Notes under the pieces: generated by a model | Told to the model about the DNA's origin: nothing | Databases searched by the model: none | The model's input: the letters and a program-made list of their open reading frames with translations, nothing else | Assembly (NCBI GenBank): GCA_030425925.1 | Contig: JAUHZO010000017.1 | Location: 32,665-96,664 of the forward strand | Direction: 5' to 3' | DNA length: 64,000 nucleotides | From: Alphaproteobacteria bacterium | GTDB lineage: Bacteria > Pseudomonadota > Alphaproteobacteria > Rhodobacterales > Rhodobacteraceae | Program-made: the position numbers and the translations under genes | Shown: positions 42,744-52,230 of the stretch, in pieces | Numbering within the stretch: the first letter of the stretch is position 1 | Layout of the letters: every line of letters starts with the position of its first letter

Positions 42744-43190
42744 TCAGTTCGTCAAGCCCCCAAGCGACAGCCCGCCGATATTGCCGAACAGCTTGCGGAT
42801 GAAACTCAGCTCGCCATCCGACGTCCGGGTGACCCGCCGCTGCAAGGGGACCACGCGGCCGTCTTCCAGCCCGTAGGTCACGATGTTCTGCACCACACCG
42901 GCCCCGTCGAAGGTGATTGCAAGGATTTCCCGGTTGATGATCTCCGGGCGTTTCCAGGCGAAATGCCGCACCTCGGTCTCGATATAGTAAAAGCCGCCCT
43001 CGTTCTGCACACCCGAGGTGGTGGGCGTGCCCACCAGGTCCTCGACCGAGGCGCGGGTGTCGATGCCCGGCACGATCTGCTGCAGTTCGTCTTCGGGCGG
43101 CATGTAGCCATGCGTCCGGTACTGCGCGGTGCAGGCCGACAGCCCCACCACCAACACAGCTGCCAGAGCCGGTTTCGCCTTTGCCCACAT
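42744..43190 (-). CDS. bamE: Outer-membrane assembly lipoprotein BamE, 148 aa
   Basis: Lipoprotein signal with lipobox LSAC (Cys20) places it on the inner leaflet of the outer membrane. The SmpA/OmlA fold has QQIVPGIDTRASVEDLVGTPTTSG, then GFYYIETEVRHFAWKRPEIINREILAITFD and a VVQNIVTYGLEDGRVV strand. As part of the BAM complex it aids beta-barrel insertion. The C-terminal extension ends in GNIGGLSLGGLTN. Divergent from the yceD-rpmF-plsX-fabH cluster. Confidence 0.93.
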   Translation of the reverse strand: MWAKAKPALAAVLVVGLSACTAQYRTHGYMPPEDELQQIVPGIDTRASVEDLVGTPTTSGVQNEGGFYYIETEVRHFAWKRPEIINREILAITFDGAGVVQNIVTYGLEDGRVVPLQRRVTRTSDGELSFIRKLFGNIGGLSLGGLTN

Positions 43191-43284
43191 GCCTGGTCGC
43201 GCCCCTCTTGTCTTGGGTTCTCGTGCCTTCTATTCGGCTTACAGAAGGAATGCACGCCGTTCAAGTCAAGGAAACCCCACCGCC

Positions 43285-43848
43285 ATGCCCCAGCCCCCGG
43301 CGCAGACACGCCTCAAGACCGCCGATCTGCGCAGCACCGGCCCGACGCGCTTTGCACTGGAGCCGGACGGGACGGCGCGCGCGGCTCTGGCGGACGAGCT
43401 GGGGCTTCTGGCGCTGCGCAAGCTGCGCCTGAAGGGAAGCCTGAGCCCGCAGGGCCGCCGCGCCTGGGCGCTGGAGGCCGAGCTGGGGGCCACCGTGACC
43501 CAGGCCTGTGTCGTCACGCTGGAGCCGGTGACGACACGGATCGACACCACGGTGACCCGTCGCCTAGTCCCGCCCGCGCAGATCGAGACGCCCGAGCCCG
43601 GCTCGGAAACCGAGATGCCCGAAGACGACGAGATCGAACCGCTGGGCGACGAGATCGACCTGTGGGCGATCCTGACCGAGGCTCTGGCGCTGGCCCTGCC
43701 CGCCTATCCGCGCAAGCCCGACGCAACGCTGGGCAGCGCTCAGTTTGCCGAGGACGGCGTGACCCCGCTTCGCGATGACGACCTGCGCCCGTTTGCGGGC
43801 CTGGCGGGGCTGCGCGACAAATTGCAGGGCGACGACGGCAAGGGCTGA
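43285..43848 (+). CDS. YceD/DUF177 family protein, 187 aa
   Basis: Homologue of the protein encoded upstream of rpmF in most bacteria, implicated in 23S rRNA or ribosome maturation. Conserved parts are RLKGSLSPQGRRAWALEAELGATVTQACVVTLEPV, with the cysteine, and EPLGDEIDLWAILTEALALALPAYPRKP. The middle is acidic. Start ATG 43285. It is upstream of rpmF but separated by 158 bp containing a plausible promoter. Confidence 0.93.
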   Translation: MPQPPAQTRLKTADLRSTGPTRFALEPDGTARAALADELGLLALRKLRLKGSLSPQGRRAWALEAELGATVTQACVVTLEPVTTRIDTTVTRRLVPPAQIETPEPGSETEMPEDDEIEPLGDEIDLWAILTEALALALPAYPRKPDATLGSAQFAEDGVTPLRDDDLRPFAGLAGLRDKLQGDDGKG

Positions 43849-43856
43849 CTTTTCGC

Positions 43857-43884
43857 TTGCGCTTTGGGGCGTTCTGCGTATTTT
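43857..43884 (+). promoter_or_regulatory. Candidate promoter of rpmF-plsX-fabH
   Basis: TTGCGC (43857-43862) and TATTTT (43879-43884) are separated by 16 bases, just beyond the yceD stop and about 120 bp before rpmF. Confidence 0.45.
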
Positions 43885-44006
43885 CGCGCCTTCATGAGAT
43901 TGCACGGGTTGTGCTTTGCCCGCCATGCGCCTAAGAGGCCCGGCACGCCCAGAACCAGCAAGGCCGCATCGCCACGCCGCCTTGACAGCACAGACGAGGT
44001 TGAGAC

Positions 44007-44213
44007 ATGGCCGTCCAACAGAACAAGGTATCCAAGTCGCGCCGCAACAACCGTCGCGCCCATGATGCGCTGGTGGCTGCGAACCCCAATGAATGCGACA
44101 ATTGCGGTGAACTGAAGCGCCCGCATCACGTGTGCCCGGCTTGCGGCCACTATGCAGAGCGCGAAGTCGTCGTCATGTCCGACGATATCGAACTGGACGA
44201 CGACGCGGCCTGA
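44007..44213 (+). CDS. rpmF: Ribosomal protein L32, 68 aa
   Basis: [20 protein letters not shown] is the basic N-terminus of L32. The zinc ribbon [18 protein letters not shown] retains all four cysteines. The acidic tail ([11 protein letters not shown]) is common in Alphaproteobacteria. Upstream of plsX in the conserved operon. Confidence 0.98.
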   Translation: MAVQQNKVSKSRRNNRRAHDALVAANPNECDNCGELKRPHHVCPACGHYAEREVVVMSDDIELDDDAA

Positions 44214-44232
44214 CCCGATCAGGCCCGGTCGG

Positions 44233-45336
44233 ATGACCTCTTTGATGGACACTTCAAAGGCGGGCTCGGGCCGGGTTGTCATCTCTGTCGACGCGATGGG
44301 GGGCGATCATGGCCCCTGGACCGTCGTGGCCGGCATCGCGCGGTCGGCCCGCAAGAATCCCGAGCTCGATTTCATCCTGCACGGGCCCGAGCCGGAACTG
44401 ACCCGGCTGGTGGCGCGGCGGCGTGCCCTGCGCGGCCGCTGCACGATCCGCCATGCCGAAGGCGTGGTGGCCATGACCGACAAACCCAGCCAGGTGATGC
44501 GCCACGGGCGCGACACCTCGATGTGGTCGGCGCTCGAATCGGTGCGCGAGGGCGAGGCGACGGTGGCGGTCAGTTGCGGCAATACCGGCGCGCTGATGGC
44601 GCTGTCGATGATCCGCCTGCGCAAGCTGCCCGGCGTCAACCGCCCGGCCATCGCGATCCTCTGGCCGTCGCGCAACAAGCAGGGCTTCAACGTGATGCTC
44701 GATGTCGGCGCCGATATCCGCGCCGACGCGCAAGACCTTCTGCAATACGCCCTGATGGGGGCCTCCTACGCGCGCAACGGGCTTGCCCTGCCCTGCCCCC
44801 GTATCGGCCTGCTGAATGTCGGCACCGAAGAGCACAAGGGCCGCGCCGAACTGAAGGAAGCGCATGACCTGATCGAGGCCAGCGCGCGCATCGGGCAGTA
44901 CAGCTTTGTGGGCTTTGTCGAGGGCGGCGACATTCCCGGCGATCGCTGCGACGTGATCGTCACCGACGGCTTTACCGGCAATGTGGCGCTGAAGACCGGC
45001 GAGGGCACCGCCTCGCTGATCGGCGATTTCCTGCGCCAGGCCTTTGCCTTTTCGCCGCTGTCGCGCTTTGCCTCGCTGCTGGCCTATACCTCGCTGCAGC
45101 GTCTGAAAAAGCGCATCGATCCGCGGCGGGTGAATGGCGGGGTGTTCCTGGGGCTGAACGGCACGGTGGTGAAATCCCACGGCTCGGCCGATGCCACCGG
45201 CGTGTCGGCGGCAGTCAAGCTGGCCTACGAGCTGGCCCGCACGGGCTTTGGCGACCGGCTTGCGGCACGGGTTGCATCTGCCGCCGAGCTTGCACAGGAT
45301 GCGCCCGCAGCACGCGCCGTGCAGAACGATGGATAA
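44233..45336 (+). CDS. plsX: Phosphate acyltransferase PlsX, 367 aa
   Basis: Converts acyl-ACP to acyl-phosphate for phospholipid synthesis. RVVISVDAMGGDHGPWTVVAGI, SCGNTGALMALSMIRLRKLPGV, NVMLDVGADIRADAQDL, LLNVGTEEHKGRAELKEAH and VTDGFTGNVALKTGEG are the family motifs. ATG 44233 (MTSLMDTSK) or 44245 (MDTSK) may be used. The stop abuts the fabH start. Confidence 0.97.
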   Translation: MTSLMDTSKAGSGRVVISVDAMGGDHGPWTVVAGIARSARKNPELDFILHGPEPELTRLVARRRALRGRCTIRHAEGVVAMTDKPSQVMRHGRDTSMWSALESVREGEATVAVSCGNTGALMALSMIRLRKLPGVNRPAIAILWPSRNKQGFNVMLDVGADIRADAQDLLQYALMGASYARNGLALPCPRIGLLNVGTEEHKGRAELKEAHDLIEASARIGQYSFVGFVEGGDIPGDRCDVIVTDGFTGNVALKTGEGTASLIGDFLRQAFAFSPLSRFASLLAYTSLQRLKKRIDPRRVNGGVFLGLNGTVVKSHGSADATGVSAAVKLAYELARTGFGDRLAARVASAAELAQDAPAARAVQNDG

Positions 45337-46314
45337 ATGAGCATGACCACACGCGCAGTCGTTACCGGAGTCGGACATTACCTGCCTGCGCGCGTGGTCG
45401 AGAACTCGGAATTCGAAGCTTCGCTCGACACCTCGGACGCCTGGATCCGCACCCGTTCGGGGATCGAGCGGCGGCATTTTGCGGCCAGCGACGAAACGAC
45501 GTCGGATCTGGCCACCCGCGCCGCGCAGGCCGCGCTGGCGGATGCGGGGATCACGCCCGGCGATATCGACGCCATTGTGCTCGCCACCTCCACCGCCGAT
45601 CTGACCTTTCCGTCCGCCGCCACCATGGTGCAGCACGCGCTGGGCATGACACATGGCTTTGCCTTTGACGTGCAGGCGGTCTGTGCCGGCTTCATCTATG
45701 CGCTGACCAATGCCAATGCGCTGATCGTCTCCGGGCAGGCGCAGCGGGTTCTGGTGATCGGGGCGGAAACCTTCAGCCGCATCATGGACTGGCAGGACCG
45801 CACCACCTGCGTGCTGTTCGGCGACGGCGCCGGGGCGCTGGTGCTCGAAGCCCGGGCGGGCACGGGCGACACCGGCGACCGCGGCATCCTGTCCGCCGAT
45901 CTGAATTCGGACGGGCGCTATCGCGACATCCTTTATGTCGATGGCGGCGTGTCCACCCAGACCACCGGCTTTCTGCGCATGCAGGGCAAGGAGGTCTTTC
46001 GCCACGCCGTGGAAAAGCTGGCCGCCACCGCCGAAACGGCGATGGCCAGGATCGGCATGACCCCCGACCAGATCGACTGGATCGTGCCGCACCAGGCCAA
46101 TATCCGCATCATCCAGGGCACCGCGAAAAAGCTGGGCCTGCCGATGAGCCGCGTGGTGGTCACGGTGCAGGATCACGGCAATACCTCGGCCGCCTCGATC
46201 CCGCTGGCGCTGTCGGTGGGCAAGGCCCGCGGCCAGATCCGCGAGGGCGACGTGATCGTGACCGAGGCAATCGGCGGCGGGCTGGCCTGGGGTGCGGTTG
46301 TGCTGCGCTGGTGA
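45337..46314 (+). CDS. fabH: 3-Oxoacyl-ACP synthase III, 325 aa
   Basis: Initiates fatty-acid synthesis by condensing acetyl-CoA with malonyl-ACP. The catalytic triad is present: Cys in VQAVCAGFIYAL (about 113), His in IVPHQANIRII and Asn in HGNTSAASIPLAL. The ATG directly follows the plsX stop, indicating translational coupling. Confidence 0.98.
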   Translation: MSMTTRAVVTGVGHYLPARVVENSEFEASLDTSDAWIRTRSGIERRHFAASDETTSDLATRAAQAALADAGITPGDIDAIVLATSTADLTFPSAATMVQHALGMTHGFAFDVQAVCAGFIYALTNANALIVSGQAQRVLVIGAETFSRIMDWQDRTTCVLFGDGAGALVLEARAGTGDTGDRGILSADLNSDGRYRDILYVDGGVSTQTTGFLRMQGKEVFRHAVEKLAATAETAMARIGMTPDQIDWIVPHQANIRIIQGTAKKLGLPMSRVVVTVQDHGNTSAASIPLALSVGKARGQIREGDVIVTEAIGGGLAWGAVVLRW

Positions 46315-46340
46315 CACATCAGGCATATCATAAACAGCAC

Positions 46341-46354
46341 CAAGCAAGTGCTTG
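46341..46354. promoter_or_regulatory. Palindrome CAAGCA-ag-TGCTTG between fabH and ihfA
   Basis: A perfect 6-bp dyad with ATATCA and TGATAT outside it lies 27 bases after fabH. It could be a weak stem-loop or a binding site for ihfA control. Confidence 0.35.
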
Positions 46355-46410
46355 ATATTGACTTGCGATTTCGCCCGCGCCATCCTCCCTGCAAATTCGG
46401 GAGGGATGAG

Positions 46411-46713
46411 ATGGGCGACAAGACGTTGACGCGCATGGATCTGAGTGAGGCCGTCTTCCGCGAGGTCGGCCTGTCACGCAACGAAAGCGCCCAGCTGGTC
46501 GAGTCGGTGCTGCAGCACATCTCGGACGCGCTGGTCGAGGGCGAACAGGTCAAGATCTCGTCCTTTGGCACCTTCTCGGTCCGCGAAAAGGCGGCGCGCG
46601 TGGGGCGCAACCCCAAGACCGGGGAAGAGGTGCCGATCCAGCCGCGCCGCGTCCTGACCTTCCGGCCGTCGCATCTGATGAAAGAACGCGTCGCCGACGG
46701 CAACAAGCGCTGA
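46411..46713 (+). CDS. ihfA: Integration host factor alpha subunit, 100 aa
   Basis: DNA-bending HU/IHF-fold protein. [25 protein letters not shown] (helices), [30 protein letters not shown] (beta arm with the DNA-intercalating Pro region) and [16 protein letters not shown] define it. Start ATG 46411 follows GGGAGG. Ten bases separate it from the MerR gene, so they are co-transcribed. Confidence 0.97.
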   Translation: MGDKTLTRMDLSEAVFREVGLSRNESAQLVESVLQHISDALVEGEQVKISSFGTFSVREKAARVGRNPKTGEEVPIQPRRVLTFRPSHLMKERVADGNKR

Positions 46714-46723
46714 GGCGCGGCGG

Positions 46724-47986
46724 ATGTCGAAATCCCGCGACGCGTTCCGCACCATCTCGGAAGTGGCCGACTGGCTGGAAACGCCGGCGCATGTGCTGCG
46801 CTTCTGGGAATCCAAGTTCAGCCAGGTCAAGCCGGTGAAACGCGCCGGCGGGCGCCGGTACTATCGCCCGGCGGACATGGAACTCCTGGGCGGAATCAAG
46901 AAGTTGCTGCATGATGACGGCATGACCATCAAGGGCGTGCAGAAGATTCTGCGCGAACAGGGCGTGCGCCATGTCGCCGCCCTGTGCGAGCAGCGCGTGG
47001 ACGAGGAAGACGGCGCGCTGATCGAGGATGCGCCCTATGCCGAGGTGGACATCCTGCCGGGCGAGGGCACGGTGGTGACCTTTCACCGGGGGGCCGCGGC
47101 GGATGCGCCGGTCGATCCCGCAGAGGCGGCGGAAGATCCCGACGACACCGACGACGCAGTTGACGAGACCGCACCCGCCGCGCCGGGTAGCACGGATCGC
47201 CAGCCGCTTCAGGCCCGGTTCAGCTTTGCGCTCGAGCCGGAGCCCACGCCCGAGGCCGCGGCGGATGACATGCCGGACATGGCCGAGCCACCCGCCGAGA
47301 CACTGCCCGATCCCGCCGAACCCGAGGCCGAGACCGCAAACGACTCACCCGAAGACGCGCCTTTCTCGGCCGACGCGTCTGCCGACACCGCCAACGCCGG
47401 GTCGGACCTGCCGGAAGCCGCGCCGGGCCCCGAGGCAGAGGATGGCCCGGACGCCGCGGAGCCCGCGCTTTTGGACGCGCCTGCCGATCCGGAGCCGGTC
47501 GGGGCCGAGGTCACGCCGACGGACGACAACGCGGCGGACGATCAGCCGGGGCAGCCCCTGCCCGAGGACGCGGCGACCGACGAAGTTCTGTCCGACGAGG
47601 GTTCGGGCACAGCCGAACCGACCGCCCCGGAGCCCGGGCCTGTCGCGGCCGAACCCGTTGCCGACCCGGCACCGGACGCTGTCGACACGCCCGCCGGGGA
47701 CGCCCCCACGCCGGAAACTGTCCCGGATCCGCACGCGGCAGACAGCGCGCCGCCGCCAGCCCCTGTTGCCGCTTCGGCCGCCCTGCCCTCCTTCCTCAAG
47801 CGGCCCATGCCCGGCATGGGCGACACCCGGCGCGCCGGCGGGGACGACGCGACACCGCGCAAGGGCGCGCTGGCCCATCTGGCGTGCATCCGGCGGCTGG
47901 ACCGCGACACCGCCGCGCAACTGGCGGCGCATCTGCCCGCCCTGCGGGCCGCCGCAGAGCGCCTTTCCGCCCCGCTGCAGCGCTGA
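46724..47986 (+). CDS. MerR-family regulator with long acidic disordered tail, 420 aa
   Basis: Only residues about 8-95 are a MerR DNA-binding domain ([60 protein letters not shown]). This is the MerR that follows ihfA in many Alphaproteobacteria. Residues about 125-365 are a low-complexity Pro/Ala/Glu/Asp-rich region, predicted to be disordered. A short folded C-terminus ([28 protein letters not shown]) closes the protein. No effector-binding domain is visible. The tail is far longer than the usual protein of about 120-200 aa. Confidence 0.9.
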   Translation: MSKSRDAFRTISEVADWLETPAHVLRFWESKFSQVKPVKRAGGRRYYRPADMELLGGIKKLLHDDGMTIKGVQKILREQGVRHVAALCEQRVDEEDGALIEDAPYAEVDILPGEGTVVTFHRGAAADAPVDPAEAAEDPDDTDDAVDETAPAAPGSTDRQPLQARFSFALEPEPTPEAAADDMPDMAEPPAETLPDPAEPEAETANDSPEDAPFSADASADTANAGSDLPEAAPGPEAEDGPDAAEPALLDAPADPEPVGAEVTPTDDNAADDQPGQPLPEDAATDEVLSDEGSGTAEPTAPEPGPVAAEPVADPAPDAVDTPAGDAPTPETVPDPHAADSAPPPAPVAASAALPSFLKRPMPGMGDTRRAGGDDATPRKGALAHLACIRRLDRDTAAQLAAHLPALRAAAERLSAPLQR

Positions 47987-48045
47987 AATATTCGCGCGCT
48001 GGGGGTTGCTCCGCCGCGTAAAACCGGTATGACAGCGGGACAAGT

Positions 48046-48122
48046 CGGGCTATGGCGCAGCCTGGTAGCGCGTCCGTCTGGGGGACGGAAGGTCGCAGGT
48101 TCGAGTCCTGCTAGCCCGACCA
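48046..48122 (+). tRNA. tRNA-Pro (anticodon GGG)
   Basis: 77 nt: acceptor cgggcta/tagcccg, anticodon stem tccgt/acgga with loop CTGGGGG giving GGG, T arm with ttcgagt, discriminator A and encoded CCA. The closely following sequence shows no clear T-run terminator. Confidence 0.96.
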
Positions 48123-48389
48123 AGTCATAACCTCTCCCCGAACCACACCCACCTTGCGCGGTGCCTGGCCGGTGCCGTCGTTTCCGATTGCGAAACGCTG
48201 TGTTTGCTGCGTATGCAAAAAACCGGTCGGAGTTCCCATTGAAGCGTTACAAGGATGGGATACGTTCGGCTTGCGGATCGTGGGGGCCCGTCTGAACGCG
48301 CGCAGGTTGCTGCAGCGCGTTTGGCTGTTTGGACCTCTCCGACCCTCGAACCGAAGTTTGTGTGAACCGAGATCTCGGAGTGTAAGTGT

Positions 48390-50018
48390 ATGCCGGTGAA
48401 TGTGGCGCAGTACCTGTTCGGAAATTCCCTTATCAACTATGCCGAAGGCGGCCAGTCCACCAACCTCCCGGTCTGGCTGGATTATCTGGCCGACGCGTCC
48501 GGTGGCAGCTATGCCGCCAACGGGGCCTACGGCTTTCTGCGCGACTTTGCAGACCGGCCCGAGCCGCAGTCGAACTGGTTCTTCGACGGGGTCGGCAGCG
48601 CCTGGGATGCCGACAGCCAGAGCTTTGACCAGGCCAGCTTTGATTCGGTCCTGATCGCGCCCGCCAACTTCCTGCAGGAGCAGGGGCCGGACGACGACTA
48701 CTATTTCGACACCCGCTCGCCCCTGGATGCGTTGCAGGACATCGTCGGCGACGTGGTGGTGGCGCAGCCCGACGCCCGCATCTTTGTCTATGAAGGCTGG
48801 GCCGACATGGCACCGTTCAGCGAAACGGTGCCGCCCGCCCCCGCGCAGGAGGCGGCGTATCATGCCTACAACATGGGGGCCTATCACGACTGGTATGTCG
48901 ATCTGGTCGACCAGCTGAACGCCGCCGACCCGGACGCGGATGTGACGCTGCTGCCGGTGGCCTCGGTCCTGTCCGAACTGTTCACGACCACGCTTTCGGA
49001 CATTCCGGTGGAAGACCTTTATGTCGACAGCGCCCCGCACGGGACAGAGACGGTTTATTTCCTCGCCTCGCTGATCACCTACCAGGCCAGCTTTGGCGTC
49101 CCGGCCCCGCAACTGGCGGAACTGCCCGACAGCATCCACCCGGCGGTGGCGCAGAACTACCAGCAGATCCTCGACACCATCGACCTGCGCCTGACAGAGG
49201 CCGGCGTGGTGGACGGAACAGAGGAGCCGGGACTGCCCGCGCCGGAGCCCGAACCGGAACCGGAGCCGGAACCCGAACCGCAGCCCGAGCCGGAGCCGGA
49301 ACCCGAACCACAGCCGCAGCCCGAACCGGAACCCGAACCGCAGCCGGAGCCCGAACCGGAACCCGAACCTGCGCCGCAACCGGAGCCGGAACCGCAGCCC
49401 GAACCGGAACCCGCGCCGCAACCGGAGCCCGAGCCGCAACCGGAACCCGAGCCGCAGCCCGGCGACCAGGTGGCCGGCGTCCCGCAGCCCGATCTTCCGC
49501 CGTTCGAAGTGCGCTATTTCGCCGTCGACCCGCGCACCGAAGACATCAGCCAGATCGACTTCGCCGCCACGCCGGACGCCATCGGCTTTGTCCAGGACCT
49601 CGATATCGCGCGCAGCACCGGCGAATACTGGGCCGGCGGACCCAAGACCAACGTGGCGGGCTATTACGGCAAGGTGTTCGACCTGGACGAGCCGGGCGAG
49701 TTCAGCATCGGCCTCGACACCGACAGCCAGGCGATCGTGTTCGTCGATGGCGTCCCGGTGCTGGACAGCCGCAAGCCCGACTGGGATCCGTCGCAGACCC
49801 GTGTGTTCGACCTGATGCCGGGCGAGCACGAGATCGAGGTGATGCATTTCGAACAGCTGGGCCGCACCACGCTCAAGGTGGATTTTGTCCAGACCGGCAC
49901 GCTGGAAGACATCATCGCCAAGGAACTGGCCAAGGCTCCGGGCCAGGACAGCGCCGACGTCGTGGTACCCGACGACGACGAGGCGTTCGCCGAGGACGGC
50001 AGCGACCTCTACGTCTGA
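48390..50018 (+). CDS. SGNH-like protein with PE/PQ linker and PA14-like C-terminal domain, 542 aa
   Basis: Residues about 1-270 look like an SGNH/GDSL-type hydrolase domain: [13 protein letters not shown] replaces the usual GDSL block [12 protein letters not shown] resembles a later block, and [20 protein letters not shown] contains an Asp-x-x-x-His arrangement expected of block V. Residues about 281-370 are a repetitive linker of EPEP and QPEP units. Residues about 380-510 ([35 protein letters not shown]) resemble a PA14-type beta domain often used for glycan binding. No signal peptide. Probably exported by a non-Sec route or acting at the surface. Substrate unknown; hydrolase activity is inferred. 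Confidence 0.75.
   Translation: MPVNVAQYLFGNSLINYAEGGQSTNLPVWLDYLADASGGSYAANGAYGFLRDFADRPEPQSNWFFDGVGSAWDADSQSFDQASFDSVLIAPANFLQEQGPDDDYYFDTRSPLDALQDIVGDVVVAQPDARIFVYEGWADMAPFSETVPPAPAQEAAYHAYNMGAYHDWYVDLVDQLNAADPDADVTLLPVASVLSELFTTTLSDIPVEDLYVDSAPHGTETVYFLASLITYQASFGVPAPQLAELPDSIHPAVAQNYQQILDTIDLRLTEAGVVDGTEEPGLPAPEPEPEPEPEPEPQPEPEPEPEPQPQPEPEPEPQPEPEPEPEPAPQPEPEPQPEPEPAPQPEPEPQPEPEPQPGDQVAGVPQPDLPPFEVRYFAVDPRTEDISQIDFAATPDAIGFVQDLDIARSTGEYWAGGPKTNVAGYYGKVFDLDEPGEFSIGLDTDSQAIVFVDGVPVLDSRKPDWDPSQTRVFDLMPGEHEIEVMHFEQLGRTTLKVDFVQTGTLEDIIAKELAKAPGQDSADVVVPDDDEAFAEDGSDLYV
49240..49465 (+). repeat. Low-complexity PEPE/PQPE-coding repeat
   Basis: About 75 codons alternate Pro with Glu or Gln, built from imperfect 6- and 12-bp units (gaaccg, gagccg, cagccc). 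It encodes an extended, rigid linker inside the SGNH-like protein and is prone to slippage. Confidence 0.9.
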
Positions 50019-50091
50019 GGCGGGAAATAGGACCTCCCCCTCCGGCGCGGCGCTTGTTATGCAGGGTGCCACGCCCAGGGGAGGGACCGAC

Positions 50092-51168
50092 ATGACCGGG
50101 GTACTGGCAAGCCAGCAGATCGAAGCGCTGATGCAGGCAGGCGCGGTGGCCTCGGCCACGCCCTGGACCGATGGGCAGGTGCAGCCCGCCAGCCTTGATC
50201 TGCGGCTTGGGGATGTGGCTTATCGGGTGCGGGCCTCGTTTCTCGCGGGGGACGGGCAAAGCGTCGCCGCGCGGCTGGACGAGTTCGAAATGCACCGCAT
50301 CGCGCTGGACGGCGGCGCGGTGCTGGAAAAGGGCTGCGTCTATGTCGTGCCGCTGATGGAGCGGCTGGCCCTGCCCGACGCCGTCCAGGCCATCGCCAAC
50401 GCCAAAAGCTCGACCGGGCGGCTCGATCTGCTGACCCGGGTGATCACCGATGGCGGCACCGAATTCGACCGCATCGCCCCGGGCTATGCAGGTCCGCTTT
50501 ATGCCGAGATCTGCCCGCGGTCGTTTTCGGTGCTGGTGCGGCCGGGCATGCGTCTGAACCAGATCCGGTTTCGTCGCGGACAGGCGGTGCTGAGCGATGC
50601 CGACCTGCGCGCCCTGCACGCGCGCGAAACGCTGGTGGGCGGCGGCCCGGCGGTGATCAGCGAGGGCCTCGGCTTTTCGGTGGACCTGGCGCCCGGCCCC
50701 GGCGGGCTGGTGGGATACCGCGCCAAGCCGCATACCGGGGTGATCGACCTTGACCGCATCGGCCAGTACGATCCGGCAGAGTTCTGGGACGAATTGCGCA
50801 CGCGAAATCGCCGGCTGATCCTCGATCCGGGGGCGTTCTACATCCTTGTCAGCCGCGAGGCGGTGCATATCCCGCCCGGCTATGCCGCCGAGATGGCCCC
50901 CTACCTGGCCATGGTGGGCGAGTTCCGCGTGCATTACGCGGGGTTCTTCGATCCCGGCTTTGGCCACGCGGCCGCGGGCGGGGCCGGGGCGCGGGGCGTG
51001 CTGGAGGTGCGCTGCCACGAGGCGCCCTTCGTGCTGGAACACGGGCAGATCGTGGGGCGGCTGGTGTATGAGCGCATGTCCGAGGTGCCCGCGCAGCTAT
51101 ACGGCGCGGGTATCGCCTCGAACTACCAGGGGCAAGGCTTGAAACTTTCCAAGCATTTCAGGATGTAA
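50092..51168 (+). CDS. dcd: 2'-Deoxycytidine 5'-triphosphate deaminase, double-length form, 358 aa
   Basis: Deaminates dCTP to dUTP in thymidylate supply. At 358 aa it is nearly twice the E. coli Dcd (193 aa) and belongs to the proteobacterial two-domain family. The N-terminal half has QPASLDLRLGDVAYRVRASFL and NAKSSTGRLDLLTRVITDGG, and ECI-like ICPRSFSVLVRPGMRLNQIRFRRG. The C-terminal half repeats the fold (FYILVSREAVHIPPGYAAEMAPYLAMVGEFRVHYAGFFDPGFG, VLEVRCHEAPFVLEHGQIVGRLVYERM). GGGGAGGG lies before ATG 50092. Confidence 0.93.
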   Translation: MTGVLASQQIEALMQAGAVASATPWTDGQVQPASLDLRLGDVAYRVRASFLAGDGQSVAARLDEFEMHRIALDGGAVLEKGCVYVVPLMERLALPDAVQAIANAKSSTGRLDLLTRVITDGGTEFDRIAPGYAGPLYAEICPRSFSVLVRPGMRLNQIRFRRGQAVLSDADLRALHARETLVGGGPAVISEGLGFSVDLAPGPGGLVGYRAKPHTGVIDLDRIGQYDPAEFWDELRTRNRRLILDPGAFYILVSREAVHIPPGYAAEMAPYLAMVGEFRVHYAGFFDPGFGHAAAGGAGARGVLEVRCHEAPFVLEHGQIVGRLVYERMSEVPAQLYGAGIASNYQGQGLKLSKHFRM

Positions 51169-51207
51169 CGACGCGTTCTTGATGTTCTCCGGATCGCGTC
51201 CGCGGGC

Positions 51208-51288
51208 AGGTCAGAGCCGCCCGGCACGGCGGACAGGTCAGAGCCGCCCGGCACGGCGGACAGGTCAGAGCCGCCCGGCACGGCGGGC
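51208..51288. repeat. Three 27-bp direct repeats at the 3' end of a small gene
   Basis: aggtcagagccgcccggcacggcgg-type units start at 51208, 51235 and 51262 with a 27-bp period. The third overlaps the last codons and stop of the minus-strand gene at 51265-51480; the other two lie just past that stop, so the gene end has been copied downstream. Confidence 0.92.
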
Positions 51289-51480
51289 GAGGCGCGCCGC
51301 CTGCTTGGCCTGTTTCGCCTGGCGGCGCGCGGCACGCATCTGCCGGCGTTCCTGCGGGCTCATCTCGTCCGGGGACTTGCCGCCGGTCGACGCATATCGG
51401 ATGCCCGCATCCACGCCCTTGTTGACCACCCGGCGCATCACCAGGCGCAGGATCATGTTGACGATCTGATCGGCGTTCAT
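51265..51480 (-). CDS. Small basic protein, 71 aa
   Basis: MNADQIVNMILRLVMRRVVNKGVDAGIRYASTGG, then a highly basic C-terminus (QERRQMRAARRQAKQAKQAARLARR). The N-terminal half is an amphipathic helix with a hydrophobic face; the C-terminal half is Arg/Lys/Ala-rich. I believe similar proteins occur widely in Rhodobacteraceae, but no function is known to me. Start ATG 51480 follows GAGGTG. Lies between dcd and scpB on the scpB strand, separated from it by 93 bp. Confidence 0.78.
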   Translation of the reverse strand: MNADQIVNMILRLVMRRVVNKGVDAGIRYASTGGKSPDEMSPQERRQMRAARRQAKQAKQAARLARRAGRL

Positions 51481-51573
51481 GCCTCACCTCTTCAGGATTG
51501 CTGCTCGTTGCGCACAGTATAGCGCAGAATGTGCGCAAAATCAGGCCGTGCGCGCCGGTTTTTCAAGGACGGC

Positions 51574-52230
51574 TCAATCCTCGAACAGCTCGCTCTGCCC
51601 GGCATCGGCGGCTTCCTCGGCATCCACATCGCCCTCACCCGACAAGGGCGCGCCGTCCAGCGGTCGGCTTTCCAGCAGGCCCGCGGCGCGCAGTTCCGAA
51701 AGCCCCGGCAGATCGCGGGCGGATTCCAGGCCGAAATGATCCAGAAAGGCCTGCGTGACCACAAAGGTCACCGGCCGCCCCGGGGTCATCTTGCGCCGGC
51801 CAAAGCGGATCCAGCCCATCTCGATCAGCAGATCCACCGTGCCGCGGCTGACCGAGACGCCGCGGATTTCCTCGATCTCGGCCCGGGTCACCGGCTGGTG
51901 ATAGGCGATGATGGCCAGCGTCTCGATGGCCGCGCGGCTGAGCTTGCGGGTCTCCACCACCTCGCGGCTCATCAGAAAGCCCAGATCGGGTGCGGTGCGC
52001 ATGGCCCAGGCATCGCCCACCCGCACCACGCGCACGCCGCGTCCCTCGTAGCGCTTGCGCAAATGCGCCAGCGCCTCGGCGGCGTCGCAGCCATGCGGCA
52101 TGCGGTCTTCGAGCATCTTCACCGTGACCGGATCGGCCGCGGCAAACAGGATCGCCTCGACCATGCGCTCCTGCTCGGCGATGGGCGGGGCCTCGAACAG
52201 CGACTCGCGTGGCGGGGCCTCGTTAGTCAT
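51574..52230 (-). CDS. scpB: Segregation and condensation protein B, 218 aa
   Basis: Winged-helix partner of ScpA in the SMC condensin complex. MVEAILFAAADPVTVKMLEDRM, MRTAPDLGFLMSRE, LSRAAIETLAIIAYHQPVTRAEIEEIRGVSVSRGTVDLLIEMGWI and FVVTQAFLDHFGLESARDLPGL are canonical. ATG 52230 overlaps the scpA stop by 8 bases. Acidic tail (DAEEAADAGQSELFED). Confidence 0.96.
   Translation of the reverse strand: MTNEAPPRESLFEAPPIAEQERMVEAILFAAADPVTVKMLEDRMPHGCDAAEALAHLRKRYEGRGVRVVRVGDAWAMRTAPDLGFLMSREVVETRKLSRAAIETLAIIAYHQPVTRAEIEEIRGVSVSRGTVDLLIEMGWIRFGRRKMTPGRPVTFVVTQAFLDHFGLESARDLPGLSELRAAGLLESRPLDGAPLSGEGDVDAEEAADAGQSELFED

Noticed and set aside
44254..46383. Minus-strand open frame of 709 codons
   Set aside because: Lies opposite plsX and fabH, both with complete active-site motifs.
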